The position numbers and the translations under genes were made by a program. From NCBI RefSeq assembly GCF_002807055.1, contig NZ_NIXN01000004.1:62001-126000 (forward strand): a DNA stretch of 64,000 bases, given 5' to 3'. This stretch comes from Confluentibacter citreus (GTDB taxonomy: Bacteria; Bacteroidota; Bacteroidia; Flavobacteriales; Flavobacteriaceae). Shown here one piece after another: positions 55,832 through 64,000 of the stretch (position 1 is its first letter; each line of letters opens with the position of its first letter). The notes below the pieces were generated by a model that did not search any database, was not told where the DNA came from, and saw nothing but the letters and a program-made list of their open reading frames with translations.

Positions 55832-57760
55832 ATGTTAAAGAGTGGTATAGATAAGGCAACAAGTTTTGAAAAACGATTCGAGAATATAGGGACTGTAGTT
55901 TACCAAAATTCAACAGAGGCCTCCAGATCCGTTGCCAAGGAAATAGCGGATTTAATAAAAGTAAAACAGGCCCAAAAACAGCCTTGTATATTGGGGTTGG
56001 CAACTGGTTCGTCCCCAAAGGGATTGTATGCAGAACTGGTACGTTTGCACCGGCAAGAAGGGCTTAGTTTTAAGAATGTCATCTCCTTTAACTTGGATGA
56101 GTATTACCCCATGGAGCCAGATTCCATCAATAGCTATGTGCGGTTTATGAAAGAGCAGCTTTTCAACCACGTGGACATACTTGCCGAAAATTACCATATT
56201 CCAGATGGCACATTAACAAAGGAGGCCATTTCAGATTATTGCAGTCATTACGAAGCAAAAATAGAAGCCTTAGGAGGTATCGATTTGCAGATTTTGGGCA
56301 TTGGCGGCAATGGTCACATTGGCTTTAACGAGTCAGGTTCGCTCCAAAACTCAAAGACACGCTTGGTGGCTTTAGACCACATAACAAGGGTTGCGGCAAG
56401 CAATGATTTTTCAGGATTGAATAACACACCGCGTACGGCGATTACCTTAGGAGTGAAAAAGATCATGGAGGCAAAACGGGTGATATTGATGGCCTGGGGT
56501 GAAGGAAAATCGAATATTATAAAAGCTTCCGTTGAAGGTACGGTTACCAATTTGGTACCAGCATCATTTTTGCAGGAGCATAATAACGCCATGTTTGTTT
56601 TGGATAAAGCAGCGGCATCCAAATTAACACGTATCAATACGCCGTGGCTGGTTGAAAAAGTAAATTGGACGGATAAGCTCATCAGAAAAGCTGTTTTAGG
56701 TTTGGCGCTTCATTTAAAAAAACCAATCTTGATGTTAACCGATGCCGATTATATTGAGAACGGCATGAGCGACTTATTGGCAGATTCTGGACCAGCATAC
56801 GATATTAATATTAAAATTTTCAATAAACTTCAAAATACTATTACGGGCTGGCCAGGAGGCAAACCAAATGCCGATGATATCAAACGACCAGAACGTGCAG
56901 AACCAGCTAAAAAGCGAGTACTTATTTTTAGTCCACATCCAGATGATGATATCATAAGCATGGGGGGCACTTTCAAGCGCCTTCAGGAACAAGGGCATGA
57001 AGTACATGTAGGTTATCAAACTTCGGGCAATATAGCTGTTGCTGATGATGAAGCTCTCAGGTTTGCCAGTTTTGTTTGTGATTATAATACTAAGTTCAGT
57101 ATAGAAAGTAAAGAGGCCAAAGCAATATATAAAAAAGCTGAAGCATTTCTTAAGAATAAAAAAGCAAGTGAAATAGATATTCCTGAAGTTAGGTACATTA
57201 AAGGTTTGATACGAAAAGGCGAAGCACAATCTACCTGTTATTTTGTGGGTTTACCAGATAACCAAATCCATTTTATGGAACTTCCCTTTTATGAAACGGG
57301 TACCATAGAGAAAAAACCGTTGGGAGAGGAAGATATCCAAATAACAATGGATTTAATAGAAAAAATTAAACCCCATCAAATTTATGCTGCGGGTGATTTG
57401 GCAGATCCGCATGGCACCCACAAAGTATGCTTGGATGCCGTATTTGAAGCTGTGAAACGTTTAAAACCTAAAAAGTTCATGGATGATTGTTGGGTTTGGT
57501 TGTATCGTGGTGCTTGGCAAGAATGGGGCATTGATGAAATTGACATGGCCGTGCCTATGGGGCCAGACCAAGTTCTAGAAAAGAGGAAAGGAATTTTCAA
57601 ACACCAGTCCCAAAAAGATGGCGTGGTATTCCAAGGAGCAGATAGTAGGGAATTTTGGCAACGTGCCGAGGACAGAAATAGGGAAACTGCCGATTTGTAT
57701 GACCAATTAGGCCTGTCACACTATGCAGCCATGGAGGCTTTTGTAAGATGGATATATTAA
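55832..57760 (+). CDS. nagB: glucosamine-6-phosphate deaminase fused to a PIG-L deacetylase domain
   Basis: This 642-residue cytoplasmic protein has residues about 20-290 as the NagB deaminase (D89 in FNLDEYY, GGNGHIGFNES with H162 and E167). The position of E. coli Asp141 is N160, as substitutions there also occur in other Bacteroidota. Residues about 362-640 are a PIG-L/LmbE zinc deacetylase (SPHPDDD with H369, ADPHGTHKVC as the later ligand). The fusion could deacetylate GlcNAc or GlcNAc-6-P and then deaminate it, replacing a separate NagA. This coupling is inferred. No nagA or nagK is in the window. Confidence 0.9.
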   Translation: MLKSGIDKATSFEKRFENIGTVVYQNSTEASRSVAKEIADLIKVKQAQKQPCILGLATGSSPKGLYAELVRLHRQEGLSFKNVISFNLDEYYPMEPDSINSYVRFMKEQLFNHVDILAENYHIPDGTLTKEAISDYCSHYEAKIEALGGIDLQILGIGGNGHIGFNESGSLQNSKTRLVALDHITRVAASNDFSGLNNTPRTAITLGVKKIMEAKRVILMAWGEGKSNIIKASVEGTVTNLVPASFLQEHNNAMFVLDKAAASKLTRINTPWLVEKVNWTDKLIRKAVLGLALHLKKPILMLTDADYIENGMSDLLADSGPAYDINIKIFNKLQNTITGWPGGKPNADDIKRPERAEPAKKRVLIFSPHPDDDIISMGGTFKRLQEQGHEVHVGYQTSGNIAVADDEALRFASFVCDYNTKFSIESKEAKAIYKKAEAFLKNKKASEIDIPEVRYIKGLIRKGEAQSTCYFVGLPDNQIHFMELPFYETGTIEKKPLGEEDIQITMDLIEKIKPHQIYAAGDLADPHGTHKVCLDAVFEAVKRLKPKKFMDDCWVWLYRGAWQEWGIDEIDMAVPMGPDQVLEKRKGIFKHQSQKDGVVFQGADSREFWQRAEDRNRETADLYDQLGLSHYAAMEAFVRWIY

Positions 57761-57830
57761 TCTTAAAAAATCAAAAAAATAGTGGTGATTTATACTAATA
57801 AAATGGCATTATTACAAGGATTAATGAAAA

Positions 57831-57887
57831 TATCCATACAATTGAATAAGATGTCCATTACTTAACAAGTCTTTAACAATAGTTTAG
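57831..57887 (+). promoter_or_regulatory. PUL operator C and -7 box (susC-susD unit)
   Basis: TATCCAT (57831-57837) and TGTCCAT (57852-57858) repeat at 21 bp with TTGAATAA between them. TAGTTTAG (57880-57887) starts 28 bp after the second repeat. The predicted leader to susC is only about 20-25 nt and has no terminator, unlike sites A and B. Confidence 0.72.
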
Positions 57888-57915
57888 CACAACTAATTAA
57901 TTAAACAATCTCAAT

Positions 57916-60900
57916 ATGGAAAAACTTAAACTTTTATTATTAGCCTTTTTTATAGGCTTCTCATTTAATTCTTGGGCGCAATCGACAGAAGTGTCTGGGG
58001 TGGTTTTAGATGAGCAAGGTGTGCCTTTATCTGGTGCCAGTGTGCAAGAAAAAGGTACAACTAATGGTGCTGCTGCAGATTTTGATGGGGCATTTAAATT
58101 ATCTGTTTCCAATAGAAATGCTACATTACTCATTTCTTATGTTGGTTATGTAACAAAAGAAGTTGCATTAACTGGAGCAACCAGTTATACAATTAATCTA
58201 CAACCAGACGCTACTGGCTTAGATGAAATTGTATTGGTAGGTTATGGGGAAGGATCTCGTAAAAATCTAACAACCTCTGTTACTTCGGTAAAAGCCGAAG
58301 AATTAAATAGAGGCGCCATTAGTGATGTTGGACAATTATTACAAGGTAAAGTTTCGGGATTGAATATTTCGGCAAGTGGCAACCCTAACAGAAATTCATC
58401 AGTTGTTTTACGTGGAGCTTCTACATTAAATAGTTCACAAGGGCCATTTTATGTAGTTGATGGTATTCCAGGTGTTGATATCTCGGTTATTTCACCAGAT
58501 GATATCGCTACTATTGATGTTCTTAAGGATGCTGCAGCAACAGCTATTTATGGTAATCGTGCCGCAAATGGTGTTATTATGGTTACTACAAAAAAGGGGA
58601 GTCAAGATAAAGCTCAAATTAGTTACAATGGCTATTTTGGCTTTGAGAGGGTTTCCAATCAACTTGATATGATGGATTCAAATCAATTAAGGGCCTTTTT
58701 AGCTGAAAATAATTTAAGTTTTACTCCTGAAAATGATAGAGGAACCAACACCAATTGGCAAAAAGAAATTTTAAGATCAGGTGGGGCGCTTTCAAGTAGT
58801 CATAATATAGCTTTAAGAGGCGGAGGCGAGCATGGTAATTATTCTGCAAGTTTAACATCACTAAAAAGAGAAGGTGTTATTAAAACAAGTGAATTTTCAC
58901 GTATTATAGCGAATTTATCCATTGAGCAATTTGCTTTTGATGATAAAGTTAAGTTTGGTTTGAATGTTACCAATTCAAATACTACCAATAATAATGTTGC
59001 CCAGCTTAACACGGTGCTTTTGCAATCTATTAGCCATCTTCCCGTTTCTCCAGTTAGAAATGATGATGGAACGTATTTTGAAAATTTCAATAATTCAGGA
59101 TATTTTAACCCAGTAGCTCTCATAGAGAATGGAGATGATGATACCAAATCAAATAATTTAATTGGTAACTTCACGATAGAGGCAAAACTTCCTTTTGATC
59201 TTACTTATAACTTGAATGTTGCACATCAAAAAGTAAGTGCTTTACATGGTGAGTTTTATAATAGTTATTATGCGCAATATAATACGGCCAATTTTTACAA
59301 CAATCCAGATCCACCACAAACAAAATCTTTGGTGAATTTTGGTGTAAATGGTTCGGCTTTAAGAAACTTCTATCAAAACACTAACAATATAGTTGAGAGT
59401 TATTTAACTTGGGATAAGACTTTAGGAGATCATGATATAAAAGCCGTAGTAGGTTATTCATGGCAAGAAAACACTTTAGGTGATGGTTTTCAGGCAACTA
59501 CAACTAATTTTCCTGTAGATAATGTAAGCTATAATAACTTGGCTTTAAGTAATTATACTTCGGTAAATGGTTATGTAGTAAATTTTGGAGATAGTAGAGC
59601 ATATCAAAAAACACGTTTAATTTCTCAGTTCGGACGTTTGAATTATAATTATAAGGATAAATATCTTTTACAAGGAACCATTAGAAGAGACGGGGGCTCC
59701 ATGTTTGGAGCAAACAACCAGTGGGGTTATTTTCCTTCAGTAGGTGGTGCTTGGAGAGTGGATAAAGAAGATTTTATGCAAAACCAAAATATTTTTACTG
59801 ATTTAAAATTCCGTGCTAGTTATGGTGTAACTGGTAACTCTTCAGGATTTAATGCTTATACAGCTCAATTTATTTCAGGAAGCCTTGGAACCTTCTATTA
59901 TAATGGACAACAAATTGGGGCTTATGGGCCAAGTCAGGCTGCTAATCCAGATTTAAAATGGGAAAAAACATCCACCACGAATTTAGGTGTTGATTTCTCC
60001 ATATTTAATGGAAATTTAACAGCGTCGATTGATGTTTACGATAAGGAAACTACCGACATGATTTTTAATTATAATGTTAATCCAGTACTCGTTCCAGTGG
60101 GATCAATTGTAGCTAATGGCGGTTCTATATCCAATAAAGGTATTGAGGTTAGTTTAGGTGCAACTCCAGTTAAAACGGAAAACTTTAGATGGTCTACTAA
60201 TTTAAATTTAGCCCACAATAAAAATGAGATTACAAAATTAACAAATCCGTTTTTTATAGGTGGAGATTCCATTAGAAGGGTACAACCAGATGGTGGAGGG
60301 CAAACTGGGGCTACTTTACAAATTTTTAAAGAAGGTAAACCTCTAGGACAATTCTTTACACTTCATTACGCTGGAAAAGATTCTGATGGTGTTTCTCAAT
60401 ATTATGACAGAAACGGAGATTTAACAACAACGCCATTGAATGGTGTGGATTATCATTATATGGGAAATGCACAACCAAAATTGCTATTGGGTTGGTCTAA
60501 TAATTTTGAGTACAAAAATTTTGATTTGAACATCTTTATACGTGGGGTATTTGGTAATAAGATTTTTAATGCAACCCGTGCAGATTTATTCAGGCCAAGT
60601 ACAGCCATGTCCAATAATATTTTAGTGGATGCTGCGAATGAATCCCCAGAGGATCTTAATGCCTATAAATATTCTTCACGTTTTATTGAAGATGGAAGTT
60701 ATATTAGATTGGATAACATGACATTGGGATACAACATTCAAAATGTTAGCCCATTTATTAAGAAGTTACGTGTATACAGTACGGTAAATAATTTGTTTGT
60801 AATTACTAAGTATAGTGGAGTTGATCCAGAGGTAGAACAAGGAGGAACTGCTCCAGGAGTAGATTCAAATAACTTTTACCCGAAAACCCGAACCGTATTG

Positions 60901-60924
60901 GTAGGTTTTAATGTGATATTCTAA
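57916..60924 (+). CDS. SusC/RagA family TonB-linked outer-membrane transporter
   Basis: This 1002-aa protein has signal peptide MEKLKLLLLAFFIGFSFNSWAQ. A CarboxypepD-reg-like domain spans about 25-105, a plug about 110-225 (LLQGKVSGLNI, VLKDAAATAIYGNRAANGVIMVTT), and a 22-strand barrel follows to the aromatic end VGFNVIF. It imports oligosaccharides across the outer membrane with TonB energy, lidded by the SusD protein encoded 24 bp downstream. First gene of the unit headed by operator C. Confidence 0.96.
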   Translation: MEKLKLLLLAFFIGFSFNSWAQSTEVSGVVLDEQGVPLSGASVQEKGTTNGAAADFDGAFKLSVSNRNATLLISYVGYVTKEVALTGATSYTINLQPDATGLDEIVLVGYGEGSRKNLTTSVTSVKAEELNRGAISDVGQLLQGKVSGLNISASGNPNRNSSVVLRGASTLNSSQGPFYVVDGIPGVDISVISPDDIATIDVLKDAAATAIYGNRAANGVIMVTTKKGSQDKAQISYNGYFGFERVSNQLDMMDSNQLRAFLAENNLSFTPENDRGTNTNWQKEILRSGGALSSSHNIALRGGGEHGNYSASLTSLKREGVIKTSEFSRIIANLSIEQFAFDDKVKFGLNVTNSNTTNNNVAQLNTVLLQSISHLPVSPVRNDDGTYFENFNNSGYFNPVALIENGDDDTKSNNLIGNFTIEAKLPFDLTYNLNVAHQKVSALHGEFYNSYYAQYNTANFYNNPDPPQTKSLVNFGVNGSALRNFYQNTNNIVESYLTWDKTLGDHDIKAVVGYSWQENTLGDGFQATTTNFPVDNVSYNNLALSNYTSVNGYVVNFGDSRAYQKTRLISQFGRLNYNYKDKYLLQGTIRRDGGSMFGANNQWGYFPSVGGAWRVDKEDFMQNQNIFTDLKFRASYGVTGNSSGFNAYTAQFISGSLGTFYYNGQQIGAYGPSQAANPDLKWEKTSTTNLGVDFSIFNGNLTASIDVYDKETTDMIFNYNVNPVLVPVGSIVANGGSISNKGIEVSLGATPVKTENFRWSTNLNLAHNKNEITKLTNPFFIGGDSIRRVQPDGGGQTGATLQIFKEGKPLGQFFTLHYAGKDSDGVSQYYDRNGDLTTTPLNGVDYHYMGNAQPKLLLGWSNNFEYKNFDLNIFIRGVFGNKIFNATRADLFRPSTAMSNNILVDAANESPEDLNAYKYSSRFIEDGSYIRLDNMTLGYNIQNVSPFIKKLRVYSTVNNLFVITKYSGVDPEVEQGGTAPGVDSNNFYPKTRTVLVGFNVIF

Positions 60925-60948
60925 TAATAAATATAAATATTTTAAACT

Positions 60949-62562
60949 ATGAAAAAAATACTTAAATATATAGGACTATCAATAGCACTTATTGGTTTGT
61001 TATGGTCCTGCGACAATCTGGAAGTGCCAATAACAACGCAGTTAACACCTGATGTATTTCCACAAAATTCAGAACAATACATACAGGCAGCAGGCCCTGT
61101 TTATGCCGCATTTCGTGGAGAATTTGCATTTGCTTGGTGGTGGACAAGTACACTAACTACAGACGAAGCTATTTTACCGGCAAGAGGGGGAAACTGGTTT
61201 GACAATAGAAACTATATAAGCTTGCATATGCATGATTGGACAGAGGATTCAGGTAACTTGTCAAGTCTGTGGGATTGGACATCTAAAGTTGTGGGCATTA
61301 GTAATCAAGCTATTTCAATTTTAGACAAAACCATGCCTGAAGGTGGAGAGAAGTCAACCATGATTTCAGAAGTAAAAACGATGAGAGCCATCAGTTACTT
61401 TATGATGATGGATGCCTTTGGAAATGTGCCTTTAGATACTGTTTATGGGGATTTTAGTTCTCGTGCTAAGTCTGATAGAAAAGTGGTGTTTGAATTTGTT
61501 GAAAAAGAACTTAAAAAAGCCATTCCTAATTTAAGGGCAGAATCTGATATATCAACCTATGGAAGACCAAATAAGCAAACTGCAAATGCCTTACTGGCAA
61601 AAATGTATTTAAATGCAGAGGTTTATACAGGTACGGCACGTTACAATGATTGTATTGCTGCTTGTGATGCCGTCATTAATTCTGGTTTATATGCTATAGA
61701 ACCAAGAAGTACATATTTACAAATGTTTTATCCAAATAATGGACCACAAATGAAAGAATTTATCTTTGCGGTACCTTTCGATCCTACAGCGTCAACTACT
61801 GGTTTTAATGGTCAAATGTTTCATTCTCGTTATGATGTCCCCAGATCTTTACAAGCTAAATTCGGTCTTTCTTTCAGGCCAAGTGCACCAAGGAGTACGC
61901 TACCAGAATTTTATGCAAATTTTGATGATCCTAATGATATTCGTAATGATCAATGGCTCACCGGTTTGCAATTTATGAATGATGGCGTAACGCCTGTAAT
62001 GGTTACTACAACCAAAAGAGGATATGACCAATTTTATACGGGTTCAGATGGGGGAGATTCTTATACTTACCAAGTTGAGTTAACACCAGATATCGTACTT
62101 CGTCAAAGTGTTGCTTTGTTTGATTTAGGAAATGACGAGATTGCTTGGAATATGGGTTATAGAAATATTAAGTTCTATCCAGATGCTACGTCAACAAATC
62201 GTAATCAAAATAACGATGTGCCATTTTTACGTTATTCAGATGTAATCTTAATGAAAGCTGAAGCTATTCTTAGAGGTGGTACTGCTACTTTGGGAGATAC
62301 ACCACTGTCTCTTGTTAATATGATTCGTTCTAATCGTACTACATCTCCAGCATGGTCTGGTGTTACATTAGAAGATATCTACAAGGAAAGAGCTCGTGAA
62401 TTTGCACACGAAGCATGGCGTAGAAATGATATGATTCGATTTGGCGAGTTTGAAGGACAATGGGGTTTCAAAACAAATGCAGATACCTATCGTCGTATTT
62501 TTCCTATACCAACAAACGCTTTGGTTTTAAATCCTGCTCTAACCCAAAACGATGGATATTGA
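60949..62562 (+). CDS. SusD/RagB family glycan-binding lipoprotein
   Basis: This 537-aa lipoprotein has lipobox LLWSC at about 21 (MKKILKYIGLSIALIGLLWS-C). It has TPR-like helices in the N-terminal half (KTMRAISYFMMMDAFGNVPL) and the SusD C-terminal region with IYKERAREFAHEAWRRNDMIRFGEF. It sits on the cell surface over SusC and captures the oligosaccharide. Co-transcribed with susC. A terminator follows 40 bp after the stop. Confidence 0.96.
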   Translation: MKKILKYIGLSIALIGLLWSCDNLEVPITTQLTPDVFPQNSEQYIQAAGPVYAAFRGEFAFAWWWTSTLTTDEAILPARGGNWFDNRNYISLHMHDWTEDSGNLSSLWDWTSKVVGISNQAISILDKTMPEGGEKSTMISEVKTMRAISYFMMMDAFGNVPLDTVYGDFSSRAKSDRKVVFEFVEKELKKAIPNLRAESDISTYGRPNKQTANALLAKMYLNAEVYTGTARYNDCIAACDAVINSGLYAIEPRSTYLQMFYPNNGPQMKEFIFAVPFDPTASTTGFNGQMFHSRYDVPRSLQAKFGLSFRPSAPRSTLPEFYANFDDPNDIRNDQWLTGLQFMNDGVTPVMVTTTKRGYDQFYTGSDGGDSYTYQVELTPDIVLRQSVALFDLGNDEIAWNMGYRNIKFYPDATSTNRNQNNDVPFLRYSDVILMKAEAILRGGTATLGDTPLSLVNMIRSNRTTSPAWSGVTLEDIYKERAREFAHEAWRRNDMIRFGEFEGQWGFKTNADTYRRIFPIPTNALVLNPALTQNDGY

Positions 62563-62602
62563 TTAGTCAAAAGTTTTTAAATTAAGTTGATTGGAATTTA
62601 AG

Positions 62603-62638
62603 AAGGAGAGGAAGGCTAAAATTTCTTCTCCTTTTTTA
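62603..62638 (+). terminator. intrinsic terminator between susD and GH92
   Basis: AAGGAGA / TCTCCTT form a stem extendable with G.U pairs to about 12 bp, followed by six T. It lies 40 bp after susD and 138 bp before GH92, so GH92 is reached by read-through or has its own promoter, which I could not identify. Confidence 0.8.
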
Positions 62639-62775
62639 GTTAAAGACAACAATTTGAAATTGATTTTTTAATCCTTTTTTCTTTATCTCAATTTGGGACC
62701 TTATCATCTTATTTCCAAGTTTGTTCAAGAAATATTTCACAATGTGAATATAATAGAAGTATAAAATTAAATAGA

Positions 62776-64000
62776 ATGATTATTAGATATATAGGACTCC
62801 TTCTTTTTCTTGTTTTTTTTGCGTCTTGTAAAACCAAAAAACAAATTTCTATTGAAAAAGAAACCTTAGTAGATAAGGTATATCCTTTTTTAGATACTGA
62901 AAATTCAAGATGGTTTTTCTTTTCATCCGCTAGCCGTCCTTTTGGAATGGTTAATTTAAGTCCGGATACGCAAATTGAAGGCGATTGGGGCACTGGGTAT
63001 CGCTACAATACGGACACCATAAAAGGCTTCAGTCATATTCATTGTTGGCAACTATCTGGGATTTCTGTGATGCCAGTCGTAACAAGTAATTCAAATAAGG
63101 AATCCATTTTTACCGATTTCTACTCAAAATTCAGCCATGAAACCGAAAATGCAACTCCTGGATACCATTCACTGGTATTGGATAGATATCAAATAACAGC
63201 GGAGTTAACGAGTACAAAGAGGGTCGGTTTTCATAATTATACGTTTCCAAATTCTGAGGAAAAAGATATTCTTTTTAATCTAAACACTGTTTTAGGACCT
63301 TGCGAAAATGTAGAAGGGGTTTTAGAACAGACTAATGATAATGAACTCACAGGGTCTTTGGTAATGGCTCCAACACATAGACGTCCGAAGCCTTTTAAGG
63401 TTTATTTTAAAATTAGTATAAATACGCCCATTACAGTAATACAAAAGGATACTACAACGGCTAATTATTTAATAAGTCTAGGGGGATCAGACAGAACAGT
63501 ATTGATGAAAATCGGGATTTCCTATACGTCCATTGAAAATGCTGCCAATAATATGGAAGCAGAGTTGCCCCATTGGGATTTTGATAAAGTGGTTGATGAT
63601 TCAAAAACAGAATGGGATGGCATGTTATCGAGAATTCAAGTCGAAGGAGGAACCGATACAGATCAAAAACGATTTTATACTGATTTATGGCATGCTTTGC
63701 AAGGCAGAAGAACCATTAGCGATGTTAATGGGGCCTATCCAGATAATACAGGTAAAACGTTTAGAATTGGTCAGTTGCCATTAGATTCAGTTGGTAAACC
63801 TAAATTTAACCATTACAATTCCGATTCGTTTTGGGGCGCACAATGGACTATCAATACCCTTTGGGGATTGGCATATCCTGAGATTATGGAAGAGTTTGTA
63901 CATTCCTTAATGCAATATTATAAAGATGGGGGTATGATTCCTCGTGGCCCATCGGGGGGGGATTATACGTTTGTAATGACGGGAGCATCGGCAACACCAT
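62776..64000 (+). CDS. glycoside hydrolase family 92 alpha-mannosidase, 3' end outside window
   Basis: The frame is open from ATG 62776 to the window end (408 codons). Lipobox FFASC (Cys18) marks a lipoprotein. The N-terminal GH92 domain is recognisable: VYPFLDTENSRWF, RPFGMVNLSPDTQ, KGFSHIHCWQLSG and HNYTFPNS. The catalytic domain begins near residue 280 (FYTDLWHALQGRRTISD) and includes the NSDSFWGAQWTINTLWG segment. GH92 enzymes are calcium-dependent exo-alpha-mannosidases of N-glycans and yeast mannan. Catalytic acids lie beyond the window. Confidence 0.9.
   Translation, partial: MIIRYIGLLLFLVFFASCKTKKQISIEKETLVDKVYPFLDTENSRWFFFSSASRPFGMVNLSPDTQIEGDWGTGYRYNTDTIKGFSHIHCWQLSGISVMPVVTSNSNKESIFTDFYSKFSHETENATPGYHSLVLDRYQITAELTSTKRVGFHNYTFPNSEEKDILFNLNTVLGPCENVEGVLEQTNDNELTGSLVMAPTHRRPKPFKVYFKISINTPITVIQKDTTTANYLISLGGSDRTVLMKIGISYTSIENAANNMEAELPHWDFDKVVDDSKTEWDGMLSRIQVEGGTDTDQKRFYTDLWHALQGRRTISDVNGAYPDNTGKTFRIGQLPLDSVGKPKFNHYNSDSFWGAQWTINTLWGLAYPEIMEEFVHSLMQYYKDGGMIPRGPSGGDYTFVMTGASATP

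Noticed and set aside
56774-57229. 151-codon frame antisense to the nagB fusion
   Set aside because: Low-complexity aromatic composition and no family; the opposite strand encodes conserved PIG-L motifs.
62680-62710. TATC-containing stretch before GH92 considered as an operator
   Set aside because: The two TATC occurrences are 18 bp apart and lack the TTGRRTAA core.

Overview
This window reads as a chromosomal segment of a low-GC member of the Bacteroidota, most likely a Flavobacteriaceae species. The signs are SusC/SusD proteins and a polysaccharide utilisation locus (PUL), a menaquinone operon, a fused E1 2-oxoacid dehydrogenase, a small CAL67264-type membrane protein in front of EttA, few Shine-Dalgarno sequences, and Bacteroidota promoters (TTG, 20 bp, TAnnTTTG). 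I see no phage, insertion sequence, integrase or CRISPR array. Both tRNA genes are intact.

Layout. 1-3993: menaquinone genes (end of a probable menA, a UPF0173 hydrolase, menC, a CAAX-type protease, menE). 3988-15151: mostly minus-strand genes (DUF6155-like, DoxX, fused E1 dehydrogenase, an M1-like protein with an outer-membrane barrel, a LOG-family protein, uvrA, an RlpA-like protein, a small secreted protein). 15570-23832: a small plus-strand protein, then a cluster of four secreted proteins that combine carboxypeptidase-regulatory and TonB-plug domains with VWA, VIT, TPR or DUF2135 domains, apparently built by tandem duplication. 24483-28369: a DUF1080 lipoprotein paired with a beta-propeller/cupredoxin protein. 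28426-43105: housekeeping and stress genes (acyl-CoA carboxylase beta, a reductase-GNAT-MarR-pirin operon, OmpA, EttA, Nudix, NlpC/P60, thiolase, HD phosphohydrolase) and two tRNAs. 43285-64000: a PUL with GH95, GH2, GH30, GH43, GH89, a FucP-like transporter, a NagB/PIG-L fusion, SusC, SusD and a truncated GH92.

The PUL looks aimed at a fucosylated, galactose-, mannose- and GlcNAc-containing glycan such as a glycoprotein or mucin-type glycan. SusCD imports oligosaccharides, exo-acting enzymes trim them, the MFS protein imports monosaccharide, and the NagB/PIG-L fusion feeds amino sugar to glycolysis.

The strongest new observation is regulatory. The three PUL transcription units (GH2-GH30-GH43, GH89-MFS-nagB, susC-susD) each start with the same element: a direct repeat TRTCYAT at exactly 21-bp spacing, a conserved TTGRRTAA between the copies, and a -7-like box TAATTTTA or TAGTTTAG exactly 28 bp downstream of the second copy. 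This looks like an activator operator built like AraC I1-I2. In two of the three units a strong intrinsic terminator, preceded by the same ten bases GTTTAGTTGG, lies between that promoter and the first gene, which suggests leader attenuation or a small RNA. Other points of note are a MarR-type palindrome over a consensus promoter, a pirin pseudogene, a protease-like protein that has lost its zinc ligands, and near-identical tracts in the VIT/plug paralogues.
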